From NCBI GenBank assembly GCA_938039195.1, contig CALHVK010000126.1, forward strand, positions 1 to 32,543: a stretch of DNA of 32,543 bases, written 5' to 3'. The stretch comes from an uncultured Carnobacteriaceae bacterium (GTDB taxonomy: Bacteria; Bacillota; Bacilli; Lactobacillales; Aerococcaceae). The translations under genes and the position numbers were made by a program. The notes below the pieces were generated by a model. The model was not told the origin of the DNA. It did not search any database and worked only from the letters and a program-made list of their open reading frames with translations. Shown here in pieces: positions 23,404 to 31,395 of the stretch. The number at the start of each line of letters is the position of its first letter. The stretch's first letter is position 1.

Positions 23404-24789
23404 TTATTCTGCTTTTAAGGCATCGACGACGGCGAGTAAGCCTGTGCCGTTACTTGATTTGATAAGGACTTGATCGCCTTCTTTGAGCTCGGCTTTCAAG
23501 TCAGCAATCAGTGCTTCTTTATCCATGTAATGGTGAAGAGCTGCTGAATCGAACTGGCCTTTCAACGCATCATAGAGTGCTTCCATTTCTTCGCCGTACA
23601 AGTACACAAGTGCGACTTCGTTTGGAGAAATAACTTCTGAGATGCTGGCGTGCAATTCTTTCGAATGTTCCCCTAGTTCACGGATATCCCCAAGAACGAG
23701 GACGCGACGGCCTGTTGCTTCGACTGAAACAAATGATTGAATCACTGATTTCATCGCGATTGGGCTAGCGTTGTAAGCATCGTTTAAGATGGCTACTCCG
23801 TTTTGGCCTTTCACCCATTGCGTACGGTTCTTCGTCAATTCGAAGTTCGCTAAGGCGGACACGATGTCTGAAAGTGGTACGTCTAATGTGCGTGCAATTT
23901 CGATGGCAAGTAGTGCATTAGAAACATTGTACGCTCCAAGGACTGGTAAGGTTACCGCCACGGTTTCAGTTGGTGTGACTAATTCAAACGCTGTGTGGTC
24001 TGAATATAGTTCGATATTTTTGGCTGAGAGTTCCTTGCTTCCTTCGCCGACTGTAACAATCTTGAAGCTTGCTGGTTTTTCAGCTTGTGCAATGCCTGCT
24101 GTAATTAATTCTTCATGTGCGGGATAAATAAAGGTCCCATTTTCTTGTAGTCCTGAAAGGATTTCAAGTTTGGCTTTGGCAATGCCTTCCTTGCTTCCCA
24201 ATTGTTCCATATGCGATTCACCGATGAGCGTAATCGCAACAACTTCTGGGCGTGCTAATTTGGATAAGAACTCGATTTCGTGGAAATCACTCATTCCCAT
24301 CTCTAAGACAAGTGCTTCTGTAGATTCCGGCATATCTAAAATCGTTTGTGGTAAGCCGATATCGTTATTGAAGTTTCCTTGTGTTTTATAGACACGGTAG
24401 CGTGCGCCTAGAGCGGCTGCTGTCATATCCTTTGTCGTTGTTTTCCCAGAACTACCTGTGATTCCAACGATGCGTGGAGATACTTTTTCCAAGTACCATT
24501 TCGCTAATTTTTGAAAAGCTTGAAGTGGGTCATCCACCCAAATGGCACAGATTCCATCTGGTGGCGTTACATCTTGTTTGCCCCATAACACGGCTGTTGC
24601 GCCTGCTTGAATCGCTTGTTCAATATAATCATGACCGTCTGTTTGCCCTTGAAGTGGCACGAAAAGGCTGTTTGGACCTAATTTTCGTGTATCGAAAGCT
24701 ACAGATTCGATAACTTCAAATCGATGTGCAGACTGATAATCAATCGCTTCGACGGCTTTTGTAATTTCAGCAACTGTTCCAATACTCAT
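23404..24789 (-). CDS. murF: UDP-N-acetylmuramoyl-tripeptide--D-alanyl-D-alanine ligase
   Basis: MurF adds the D-Ala-D-Ala dipeptide to UDP-MurNAc-tripeptide, completing the cytoplasmic pentapeptide precursor. The 461-residue Mur ligase has the ATP loop GITGSSGKTTTKD (109-121), EMGMSDFHEIEFLSKLARP in the central domain and ILNDAYNASP plus VLGDIRELGEHS in the C domain. It follows ddl by 11 bp, so the dipeptide ligase and the enzyme that uses its product are co-expressed. AAGGGG precedes the ATG. Confidence 0.97.
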   Translation of the reverse strand: MSIGTVAEITKAVEAIDYQSAHRFEVIESVAFDTRKLGPNSLFVPLQGQTDGHDYIEQAIQAGATAVLWGKQDVTPPDGICAIWVDDPLQAFQKLAKWYLEKVSPRIVGITGSSGKTTTKDMTAAALGARYRVYKTQGNFNNDIGLPQTILDMPESTEALVLEMGMSDFHEIEFLSKLARPEVVAITLIGESHMEQLGSKEGIAKAKLEILSGLQENGTFIYPAHEELITAGIAQAEKPASFKIVTVGEGSKELSAKNIELYSDHTAFELVTPTETVAVTLPVLGAYNVSNALLAIEIARTLDVPLSDIVSALANFELTKNRTQWVKGQNGVAILNDAYNASPIAMKSVIQSFVSVEATGRRVLVLGDIRELGEHSKELHASISEVISPNEVALVYLYGEEMEALYDALKGQFDSAALHHYMDKEALIADLKAELKEGDQVLIKSSNGTGLLAVVDALKAE

Positions 24790-24800
24790 CTTTCTACCCC

Positions 24801-25874
24801 TTATCTCGCGTGACGATCGTTATAGCGTTTCAACGCTAATTGAATGAGTTCTTCGACTAAATCTTTATAGGAAATGCCCATTGCTTCCCAAAGTTTTGGA
24901 TACATACTAAATTGTGTGAACCCTGGCATTGTATTCACTTCGTTGATAAACACTTCGTTTGTTTCTGTTAAGAAGAAATCACAACGTGTTAAGCCACTAC
25001 CGTCAATGGCACGGAATGCTGTTACGGCATACTCACGAATTTTAGCAGAGACTTCTTCAGGAATCGCTGCTGGAATTTGAAGTGTTGTTGTGTTGTTAAT
25101 GTATTTCTCGTTGTAATCGTAGAAGCCTGCTTGTTTCACGACTTCCCCAACCACAGATGTGTTCACTTCGTCGTTTCCAAGAACCGCTACTTCGACTTCG
25201 CGTGCGTCGATTCCTTGTTCTACGACGATACGACGGTCATATTTCAATGCTTCTTCGATGGCTGCTGTTAATTCTTCGCGGTTTGTCGCTTTAGAAATCC
25301 CAACACTAGAACCCATATTCGCTGGTTTCACGAAGACTGGATAGCGTAATGTTCCTTCCACACGTGTGAAGATGGCTTCTGGTGATTTTTCGAAATCAGC
25401 TTTCACAAAAGGTACGAATGGCACTTGTGGAATGCCTGCTTGCTGGAATAAATGCTTGCTGGCAATTTTGTCCATTCCGTTTGCGCTGGCTAATACGCCA
25501 CAACCAACATATGGTAAGTCTAGGATCTCGAACAATCCTTGAATCGTTCCGTCTTCCCCGTTTGGTCCGTGTAAGATTGGGAATACCACTGTATCTGGTC
25601 CAGCGATATCGCATGGTTGGATACGAACGCCTGTTGATGTTTCGCCTTCTGTTGTTGCAAAATGCGCTACAGTTCCTTCTGTTAAACGAAGTGCTTGGTC
25701 AAAGGCTACAGGTGCTTTTAACGCTTCTCCTTTTAACCATGTTCCTTCTTTTGTAATGTACACTGGTTGCACATCGTAATACTCGAAATAAATTTCTTTA
25801 ATAATTGAACCGGCTGTTAAAATTGAAATATCGTGCTCTGCACTCTTTCCGCCGTAAATTACTACAATTTTCAT
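24801..25874 (-). CDS. ddl: D-alanine--D-alanine ligase
   Basis: ATP-grasp enzyme joining two D-Ala. The 357-residue product has YGGKSAEHDIS at the N terminus, HGPNGEDGTIQG, PVFVKPANMGSSVGISKA and the C-terminal metal site FINEVNTMPGFT. The omega-loop reads FYDYNEKY. The final Tyr is the form seen in D-Ala-D-Ala ligases of vancomycin-susceptible bacteria; Phe is found in D-Ala-D-Lac ligases of intrinsically resistant lactic acid bacteria. A normal D-Ala-D-Ala terminus is therefore inferred. The ATG follows GGAGG. It starts the ddl-murF operon. Confidence 0.97.
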   Translation of the reverse strand: MKIVVIYGGKSAEHDISILTAGSIIKEIYFEYYDVQPVYITKEGTWLKGEALKAPVAFDQALRLTEGTVAHFATTEGETSTGVRIQPCDIAGPDTVVFPILHGPNGEDGTIQGLFEILDLPYVGCGVLASANGMDKIASKHLFQQAGIPQVPFVPFVKADFEKSPEAIFTRVEGTLRYPVFVKPANMGSSVGISKATNREELTAAIEEALKYDRRIVVEQGIDAREVEVAVLGNDEVNTSVVGEVVKQAGFYDYNEKYINNTTTLQIPAAIPEEVSAKIREYAVTAFRAIDGSGLTRCDFFLTETNEVFINEVNTMPGFTQFSMYPKLWEAMGISYKDLVEELIQLALKRYNDRHAR

Positions 25875-25959
25875 ATGAATCCTCCAAACTATTCGCGTGC
25901 TGCGAACCGCCTCATTTAGGCTCTTCGAACGTTATTTTGAAAATAACCTTGCACTTTTC

Positions 25960-25988
25960 AGTATAACAAAACGGCGGAAGGGTTACAA
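25960..25988 (-). promoter_or_regulatory. Promoter of ddl-murF
   Basis: Minus strand: TTGTAA (25983-25988), 17-bp spacer ending in TGT (extended -10), TATACT (25960-25965). The leader of about 80 nt holds small hairpins, including GTTATTTT/AAAATAAC (25931-25947) and TTCGC/GCGAA near 25900. Confidence 0.65.
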
Positions 25989-26004
25989 GTTACGGCCAAG
26001 GCAT

Positions 26005-26043
26005 TAAAAAAGCACCTCTCACAACCGTTGTGAAAAGTGCTTT
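26005..26043 (-). terminator. Terminator after the 26042-26809 gene
   Basis: Minus strand: a long stem pairing AAAGCAC and TCACAAC with TTGTGA and GTGCTTT (26011-26043) and small internal mismatches, followed by TTTTTT. The stem includes the stop codon. Confidence 0.82.
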
Positions 26044-26809
26044 AAAGGGCGTCATTCATTGGAAGTTTTGCTGAAATCTTCCAATTTTGATACGTTTCGT
26101 TATACGCGAGTTGCCCGATACGGACGTTTTGTGTCACTGCTTTATCGGCATAATGATAACGGTCCTCCGTTAAGAAGATTGGCACTTCGTAGCTATCTTC
26201 TTTCTTTGTGACTTTATCAAAAGCAAGACTGATTCCTTCACGATACAATGGCATCATTTCTTTGAGCGCTTCGATGGAAATCGCTGCAGCCACTTTATCA
26301 GCACCAAAGAATAAGAACTTCGGTGTCTCGTTTAAGATATCTGTCATCTCGATTTGGACTTGCGTTGATAAGATTGGCAAGAACTGCTCAATTTTACGGT
26401 AGTACACTTTCGAGTAGCCATTTTCAAGTGACAAGTAAATAAAGTTGTTTTGTAATTTATAGAAGAATGGCGAATGCAAGTGCGTCTTCGCGTGCGAAAT
26501 ATACAGCAAGTCTGCAATTTCTTGTGGCGTTAATTGATGCACGAAATCAATCGAATCAAAGTCCACCCAATTCGATGGCGCCTCTTTGCCTTCTTCCACC
26601 CCTTGGAGATACGCTAACACATTTTTACGCCCCTTCACCCACATGAAGCCCGTATATGGATCATGTGTAGCAAGGCTTGACTTCCCGTTTAAGAGAAGAA
26701 TGTTTTGCGGAATCTCAGACTGTGGTAAGGCAGACAAATGGAACGCAATCGACTTCGTTAGTACATGGTTCGATACGCTATCGTAATGGATATATAATTG
26801 TTTAGCCAC
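26042..26809 (-). CDS. Conserved-looking protein of unknown function
   Basis: I do not recognise the family. I take GTG at 26807-26809 as the start because GGAGGT lies 7 nt upstream; this gives 255 residues beginning MAKQLYIHYDSVSNHVL. The product appears soluble, with no signal peptide or clear membrane span. It has aromatic-rich stretches (YKLQNNFIYLSLENGYSKVYY) and no obvious catalytic motif. A consensus -10 TATAAT (26841-26846) and a strong terminator make it monocistronic. It lies between htpX and ddl with no sign that it belongs to either pathway. Confidence 0.75.
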   Translation of the reverse strand: MAKQLYIHYDSVSNHVLTKSIAFHLSALPQSEIPQNILLLNGKSSLATHDPYTGFMWVKGRKNVLAYLQGVEEGKEAPSNWVDFDSIDFVHQLTPQEIADLLYISHAKTHLHSPFFYKLQNNFIYLSLENGYSKVYYRKIEQFLPILSTQVQIEMTDILNETPKFLFFGADKVAAAISIEALKEMMPLYREGISLAFDKVTKKEDSYEVPIFLTEDRYHYADKAVTQNVRIGQLAYNETYQNWKISAKLPMNDAL

Positions 26810-26840
26810 AGTCTCACCTCCATAGAGTTTATCATGTTCC

Positions 26841-26846
26841 ATTATA
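26841..26846 (-). promoter_or_regulatory. Probable -10 of the 26042-26809 gene
   Basis: Consensus TATAAT on the minus strand, 32 bp before the GTG; the -35 is weak. Confidence 0.45.
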
Positions 26847-26951
26847 AAGGATTTCTTTCTACTAAAACATGTATATTAGATTACATTTTTCTGTGTGAAC
26901 CGCTTTCTTCTGTAACAATTTAGCAACATTCTAATCTAGTTCTCAGAAAAC

Positions 26952-26979
26952 AAAAAAGACTGAGGAAATCCTCAGTCTT
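26952..26979 (-). terminator. Terminator after htpX
   Basis: Minus strand: AAGACTGAGG, loop ATTT, CCTCAGTCTT, then further T. It sits four bases after the stop codon. Confidence 0.92.
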
Positions 26980-26983
26980 CAGG

Positions 26984-27877
26984 TTACATTTTTTCTAATC
27001 GTTTAATACGATTTGCCGTTGATGGGTGCGTTGAGAAGAGCGAATCTCCTTCTTCCCCAAACGGATTTGAGATATATAACGCCGCACTCTTCTTGTCGGC
27101 TTCCGTCATTGGCGGAGCTTCTGAAATCTTCGTCAATGCAGAGATGAGTCCATATGGATTTCGTGTGAATTCCACTGCTGACGCATCTGCTAAGTACTCA
27201 CGATTTCGTGACAAGGCCAATTGTAGAATTGTCGACATAAATGGTCCAAGAATCATCGCGATTAAACCGATCACCATGAAGATGGCATTTGCGCCACCAC
27301 CCTCGTTATCATCGTCTCGGTCTCTACTACCGCCACCCCAGAACATCATGCGACTTCCGAATTGAACCAGCATGGCAATCACGGCACCAAGCGCGATCGC
27401 AATCGTTTGAAGGCGAACGTCATAGTTACGAATATGTCCAAACTCGTGGGCAATCACTCCTTCGATTTCTTCACGATTCAACCGTTCTAATAACCCCGTT
27501 GTCACCGCCACGGCTGCTTTTTCTGGAGAACTCCCTGTTGCAAACGCGTTTGGAGATTCGTCCTCGATAATAAAGATACGTGGCATTGGTACTTTTGCGA
27601 TCATGGACATATCGCTCACGATATTCCAAATCATCGGTGCTTGACTTTTATCTGTAATTTCTCTGGCATGGTTTAATTGCATCACTACATTAGTCGCATT
27701 TGCAATCATCATCATTGAATAGAGTCCACCCGCAACAAGAGCGATAATCACCCCTGCTACAGCGTTATTTAAAGCGTAATATCCAATTCCGATTCCCACT
27801 GCAACGAAGAGCGCCATGTACAACACAATAACGACAAGCGTTTTGCGTTTGTTGGAAGCAATTTGTTGATATAACAT
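26984..27877 (-). CDS. htpX: Membrane zinc metalloprotease HtpX
   Basis: The 297-residue M48-family protease has two N-terminal membrane segments (about 12-33 and 38-60), the zinc motif HEFGH (144-148) and a third ligand E227 in NREYLADASAVEF, with two more hydrophobic stretches between (about 155-175 and 197-219). An Arg/Asp/Gly-rich insertion (GGGSRDRDDDNEGGG) lies in the middle. It degrades misfolded membrane proteins. It lies 33 bp after lemA; the lemA-htpX pair is a common arrangement. GGGAGGG precedes the ATG. Confidence 0.96.
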   Translation of the reverse strand: MLYQQIASNKRKTLVVIVLYMALFVAVGIGIGYYALNNAVAGVIIALVAGGLYSMMMIANATNVVMQLNHAREITDKSQAPMIWNIVSDMSMIAKVPMPRIFIIEDESPNAFATGSSPEKAAVAVTTGLLERLNREEIEGVIAHEFGHIRNYDVRLQTIAIALGAVIAMLVQFGSRMMFWGGGSRDRDDDNEGGGANAIFMVIGLIAMILGPFMSTILQLALSRNREYLADASAVEFTRNPYGLISALTKISEAPPMTEADKKSAALYISNPFGEEGDSLFSTHPSTANRIKRLEKM

Positions 27878-27910
27878 CCTAGCACTCCCTCCCTACTAAT
27901 GAACTGTCAA

Positions 27911-28471
27911 TTAGAATTTCACTTCAGGAACTTTACGAGCTTCAACTGGAGTTTCTAACATTTCTTCTTTCGTGAATCCACCAAAACCAGCAATAATGTT
28001 TGTTGGAATTGATTGAATAGAGATGTTATATCTCGCAACACTTGAATTGTATAATTGACGAGCGTAAGAGATTTTGTTCTCTGTGTTTGTCAATTCTTCT
28101 TGTAAGTTTAAGAAGCTGTCGTTCGCTTTTAAATCAGGATAGCTTTCAGCTAAAGCGAAAATAGTTTTTAAAGCACCTGATAATTGGTTAGATGCTTCCA
28201 TTTTTTCTTGTGGTGAAACATCGCTACCCATGTTTGCGATTTGGTTTCTCATCGCAATTACTTGAGTTAATGTTTCTTGTTCGTGTTTTGCGTAACCTTT
28301 TACTGTTTCAACAAGGTTTGGAACTAAGTCGTTACGACGTTGTAATTGAACATCGATTTGCGCCCAAGCTTCTTGAACCCAGTTTTTTTGTTGTACGAGT
28401 CCGTTGTATGCAAACATTGCCCATAGAACAATTACTGCTAAGACTCCTAAAATAATCCATACTACTGTCAT
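27911..28471 (-). CDS. lemA: LemA family protein
   Basis: The 186-residue protein has one N-terminal membrane anchor (TVVWIILGVLAVIVLWAMFAY), followed by the LemA helical domain with QIDVQLQRRNDLVPNLVETVKGYA, ARQLYNSSVARYN and the C-terminal EARKVPEVKF. The frame is open 36 codons upstream, but the ATG at 28471 follows AAAGGAGA and gives the family's normal length. A promoter with extended -10 (TGG-TACAAT, hexamer 28505-28510) lies just upstream. The function is not established. It is co-transcribed with htpX, consistent with a membrane-stress role. Confidence 0.95.
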   Translation of the reverse strand: MTVVWIILGVLAVIVLWAMFAYNGLVQQKNWVQEAWAQIDVQLQRRNDLVPNLVETVKGYAKHEQETLTQVIAMRNQIANMGSDVSPQEKMEASNQLSGALKTIFALAESYPDLKANDSFLNLQEELTNTENKISYARQLYNSSVARYNISIQSIPTNIIAGFGGFTKEEMLETPVEARKVPEVKF

Positions 28472-28504
28472 TTTGTGACACTCTCCTTTAGATTTAATAC
28501 CCTC

Positions 28505-28510
28505 ATTGTA
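28505..28510 (-). promoter_or_regulatory. Extended -10 of lemA-htpX
   Basis: Minus strand TACAAT preceded by TGG. The nearest -35-like hexamer, TTTACA, is at 19 bp. Confidence 0.5.
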
Positions 28511-28617
28511 CCATATTTTCCTAAATGTGTGTAAAATAGTTGGTAAAGATAGAGTAGCAAAACGTAAATTTTTCTGCATCCATCCTAAGACGGATTTTGC
28601 AGTAGAAAGGAGCCCCC

Positions 28618-29328
28618 ATGATTCAGCAACAGTTATTCTCGCCCATCACACAGAAGATGGAGCATTTTTCTCGTTTCCCATTACCACAAAGCTACGTGAA
28701 TTTTCTTGTGGAAAATGGTGCCGGATTCTTCACGAACACGAAAATTACAACGGTGGAACCAACGCGATTTGGCCTCGACTACGCCCTCTGTAATGGAGTG
28801 AGTGGCTTTACAGAAGGCTCTTATTTCCCAAGCATTCTGGATGCTGCATGGTCTCCAGAAGTGACAGGATTGCCTGAGTACTTTGTCGTCTTTTTCCAAG
28901 ATGGACCTGTCTATTACGCCTTCGATTATCAAAACGGCGCTACCCAGGAACCAAGCATCCGTCTGATTGACGTTGAAATGGATCAGTGGCTCGAAGTGGC
29001 AAACTCTTTTGATGATTTCCTCTCTCAGCTAGAAGCAACGACCGAAGACATCACGTATGATATGAAAGATTGGATTTCCATTCATACCTTATTGCAACAA
29101 ATCGGACAGGAAAATCCCGATACACTGGAGGGACTCCTTGAAATCTTGCAAGACACCCACCCACAACTCTTCTTGCAGCAAACTGCCTATGCCTTAGAGC
29201 ATACAGAGTCTGAAGCTATTCGTTCGATTTATAAAGAACGCTTCTCCTTTATCGAGGATTTCCTCAGCGCAGAGTTCTCTTCCTATCCAGAATACGAGCA
29301 CTGCCGCACTTTATTATCCAAACTATAA
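28618..29328 (+). CDS. SMI1/KNR4 (SUKH) family protein
   Basis: The 236-residue soluble protein has a SUKH-like N-terminal region: FPLPQSYVNFLVENGAGFF, then GSYFPSILDAAWSPEVTGLPEYFVVFFQDGPVYYAFDY, the pattern of the SMI1/KNR4 superfamily. The acidic C-terminal part (about 140-236) is helical in character. Many bacterial SUKH proteins are immunity proteins against secreted nuclease toxins, but no toxin or secretion gene is next to it. It is one of two plus-strand genes in the window, transcribed divergently from lemA, with its own terminator. The site AAAGGAG precedes the ATG by 5 nt. Confidence 0.78.
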   Translation: MIQQQLFSPITQKMEHFSRFPLPQSYVNFLVENGAGFFTNTKITTVEPTRFGLDYALCNGVSGFTEGSYFPSILDAAWSPEVTGLPEYFVVFFQDGPVYYAFDYQNGATQEPSIRLIDVEMDQWLEVANSFDDFLSQLEATTEDITYDMKDWISIHTLLQQIGQENPDTLEGLLEILQDTHPQLFLQQTAYALEHTESEAIRSIYKERFSFIEDFLSAEFSSYPEYEHCRTLLSKL

Positions 29329-29329
29329 C

Positions 29330-29366
29330 AATAAGACCAACATATTTTTGTTGGTCTTATTTTCTT
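29330..29366 (+). terminator. Terminator after the SUKH gene
   Basis: Plus strand: AATAAGACCAACA pairs with TGTTGGTCTTATT (29330-29361) and runs into TTTTC; it begins right after the stop. Confidence 0.88.
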
Positions 29367-29483
29367 ACTCTATTATTAGTATCACCAAAAAACTGTTCAA
29401 AACGAAGCCCCCCGAGGAGTAGCACTTTTTGCCTACATTCTCTATTCCACTCTCTTTTTTTTATAAGTATCTCCCAAAAAAGA

Positions 29484-29673
29484 GTTCAAAACGGAGAACA
29501 CGAAGGATTTTATAATAGCAGTAATGGGGAATCGTATTAAATGCGAATTAATGGTCGTAGGAATTTATTCCGTACGACCATTTTGAGGCTTTAAAGTCGA
29601 GAGACTACAGGCTCGAGACGGTACCCCATTACAGCTATTATAAACAAATCCTTCAGTGTTCGAAGTTTTGAAC
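29484..29673 (+). repeat. Long fold-back element, copy C (190 bp)
   Basis: Inverted-repeat blocks: GTTCAAAAC (29484-29492) with GTTTTGAAC (29665-29673), GAACAC (29496-29501) with GTGTTC (29656-29661), GAAGGATTT (29502-29510) with AAATCCTTC (29646-29654), and a 19-base inner helix 29511-29529 with 29624-29642 (18/19). Inside are hairpins CGTAT/ATGCG (29533-29545), a 10-bp stem with bulge and inner 4-bp stem (29550-29582), and TCGAG/CTCGA (29597-29616). The 15-base linker TTTGAGGCTTTAAAG (29582-29596) is identical to that of copy B (23133-23147, minus). It lies between the convergent SUKH and groEL genes, in a 433-bp gap with no gene. Confidence 0.85.
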
Positions 29674-29713
29674 GAAGTTCATTTTTTAGTAAGCACCTTG
29701 CGGCGTTTTTATC

Positions 29714-29750
29714 CAAAAAGAAAAAGAGGGGTGAAAAACTTTCATCCCTC
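29714..29750 (-). terminator. Terminator after groEL
   Basis: Minus strand: GAGGGATGAAA and TTTCACCCCTC pair (29726-29750, one mismatch), followed by TTTTTCTTTTT; eleven bases after the stop. Confidence 0.88.
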
Positions 29751-29761
29751 GTCCTTTTGGA

Positions 29762-31381
29762 TTACATCATACCCATGCCCGGATCCATCCCTGGCATTGG
29801 TGGTGCTACTGGAGCTGGTTTGTCAGCTACCACAGCTTCTGTTGTTAATAATAATGCTGAAACAGATGCAGCATTTTGTAATGCAGAACGTGTTACTTTT
29901 GTTGGGTCCACGATACCTGCTTCAATCATGTTTACCCATTCATCTGTAGCGGCATTGTATCCAATCCCTTTTTCTTCAGATTTCAAACGAGCAACAATGA
30001 CTGAACCTTCAAGACCCGCATTTTCTGCGATTTGACGTAATGGTTCTTCTAATGAACGAGATACGATTTTCGCACCTGTAGCTAAGTCGCCTTCTAATTC
30101 AAGAGCGTCTACTACTTTTTGAACGTTCACAAGAGCTGTTCCCCCACCTGAAACGATACCTTCTTCAACTGCTGCGCGAGTTGCGTTTAAGGCATCTTCA
30201 ATGCGAAGTTTTTTCTCTTTCAATTCTGTTTCAGTAGCGGCACCGACTTTAATCACGGCAACCCCACCTGATAATTTAGCAAGACGTTCATGTAATTTTT
30301 CACGGTCGAAATCACTTGTTGTATCTTGTGCTTGTGCGCGAATTAAAGCAACACGGTTCGCGATTAATTCTTTAGAACCTGCACCTTCAACGATTGTAGT
30401 GCTGTCTTTAGAAACCACTACTTTACCAGCAGTCCCTAATTGAGCTAATGTTGCGTCTTTTAATTCTAAACCAAGGTCTTCTGTAATGACTTGAGCACCC
30501 GTTAAAACAGCGATATCTTCTAACATCGCTTTACGACGGTCACCGAATCCTGGAGCTTTTACAGCTACCACGTTAAATGTTCCGCGTAATTTGTTTAATA
30601 CTAATGTTGGTAAAGCTTCGCCATCCACGTCATCCGCGATGATTAATAACGCACGTCCTTGTTGAACGATTTGTTCTAATAATGGAATGATTTCTTGGAT
30701 GTTTGACACTTTCTTATCTGTGATTAAGATAAATGGATTGTCTAAAGTCGCAATCATCTTGTCGTTATCCGTTACCATGTATTGTGATAAGTAACCACGG
30801 TCAAATTGCATACCTTCTACTACATCTAATTCAGTTTCAATCCCTTTAGATTCTTCGATTGTAATAACGCCGTCGTTACCCACTTTTTCCATAGCTTCTG
30901 CGATTAATTCACCAACTTCAGCTGAACCTGAAGAAATCGCCGCAACTTGTGCGATAGCTTCTTTTGATTCTACTGGACGAGAAATGCGGTGTAATTCTTC
31001 AACAGCAGCTTTTGTCGCAAGTTCGATTCCGCGACGGATGCCTACTGGGTTAGCACCAGCCGTTACGTTTTTCAATCCTTCACGAACGATGGCTTGTGTT
31101 AACACTGTCGCTGTAGTTGTACCGTCACCGGCAATATCGTTTGTTTTTGAAGCAACTTCGGCAACGAGTTTTGCACCCATATTTTCGAAGTGATCTTCTA
31201 ATTCGATTTCTTTGGCAATCGTTACCCCATCATTTGTAATAAGTGGAGAACCGAATGCTTTTTCTAATACAACATTACGTCCTTTTGGTCCTAATGTTAC
31301 TTTTACTGTGTTCGCTAAAACGTCCACACCACGTAGCATGGCGCTTCTTGCATCTTCTGCAAATTTAATATCTTTCACCAT
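29762..31381 (-). CDS. groL: Chaperonin GroEL (Hsp60)
   Basis: The 539-residue subunit forms the double-ring ATP-dependent folding chamber capped by GroES. It begins MVKDIKFAEDARSAMLRGVD, has GPKGRNVVLEKAFGSPLITNDG, the nucleotide motif GDGTTTATVL and the signature region AAVEEGIVSGGGTALV, and ends with the GGM-like tail PGMDPGMGMM. AAAGGGG precedes the ATG. It follows groES by 14 bp and is transcribed from the CIRCE-controlled promoter. Confidence 0.99.
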   Translation of the reverse strand: MVKDIKFAEDARSAMLRGVDVLANTVKVTLGPKGRNVVLEKAFGSPLITNDGVTIAKEIELEDHFENMGAKLVAEVASKTNDIAGDGTTTATVLTQAIVREGLKNVTAGANPVGIRRGIELATKAAVEELHRISRPVESKEAIAQVAAISSGSAEVGELIAEAMEKVGNDGVITIEESKGIETELDVVEGMQFDRGYLSQYMVTDNDKMIATLDNPFILITDKKVSNIQEIIPLLEQIVQQGRALLIIADDVDGEALPTLVLNKLRGTFNVVAVKAPGFGDRRKAMLEDIAVLTGAQVITEDLGLELKDATLAQLGTAGKVVVSKDSTTIVEGAGSKELIANRVALIRAQAQDTTSDFDREKLHERLAKLSGGVAVIKVGAATETELKEKKLRIEDALNATRAAVEEGIVSGGGTALVNVQKVVDALELEGDLATGAKIVSRSLEEPLRQIAENAGLEGSVIVARLKSEEKGIGYNAATDEWVNMIEAGIVDPTKVTRSALQNAASVSALLLTTEAVVADKPAPVAPPMPGMDPGMGMM

Positions 31382-31395
31382 AGTTGTATCCCCCT

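Noticed and set aside
28618..29328. Toxin-immunity pair around the SUKH gene
   Set aside because: No toxin, secretion or adhesin gene is adjacent on either side, so only the single protein is annotated.
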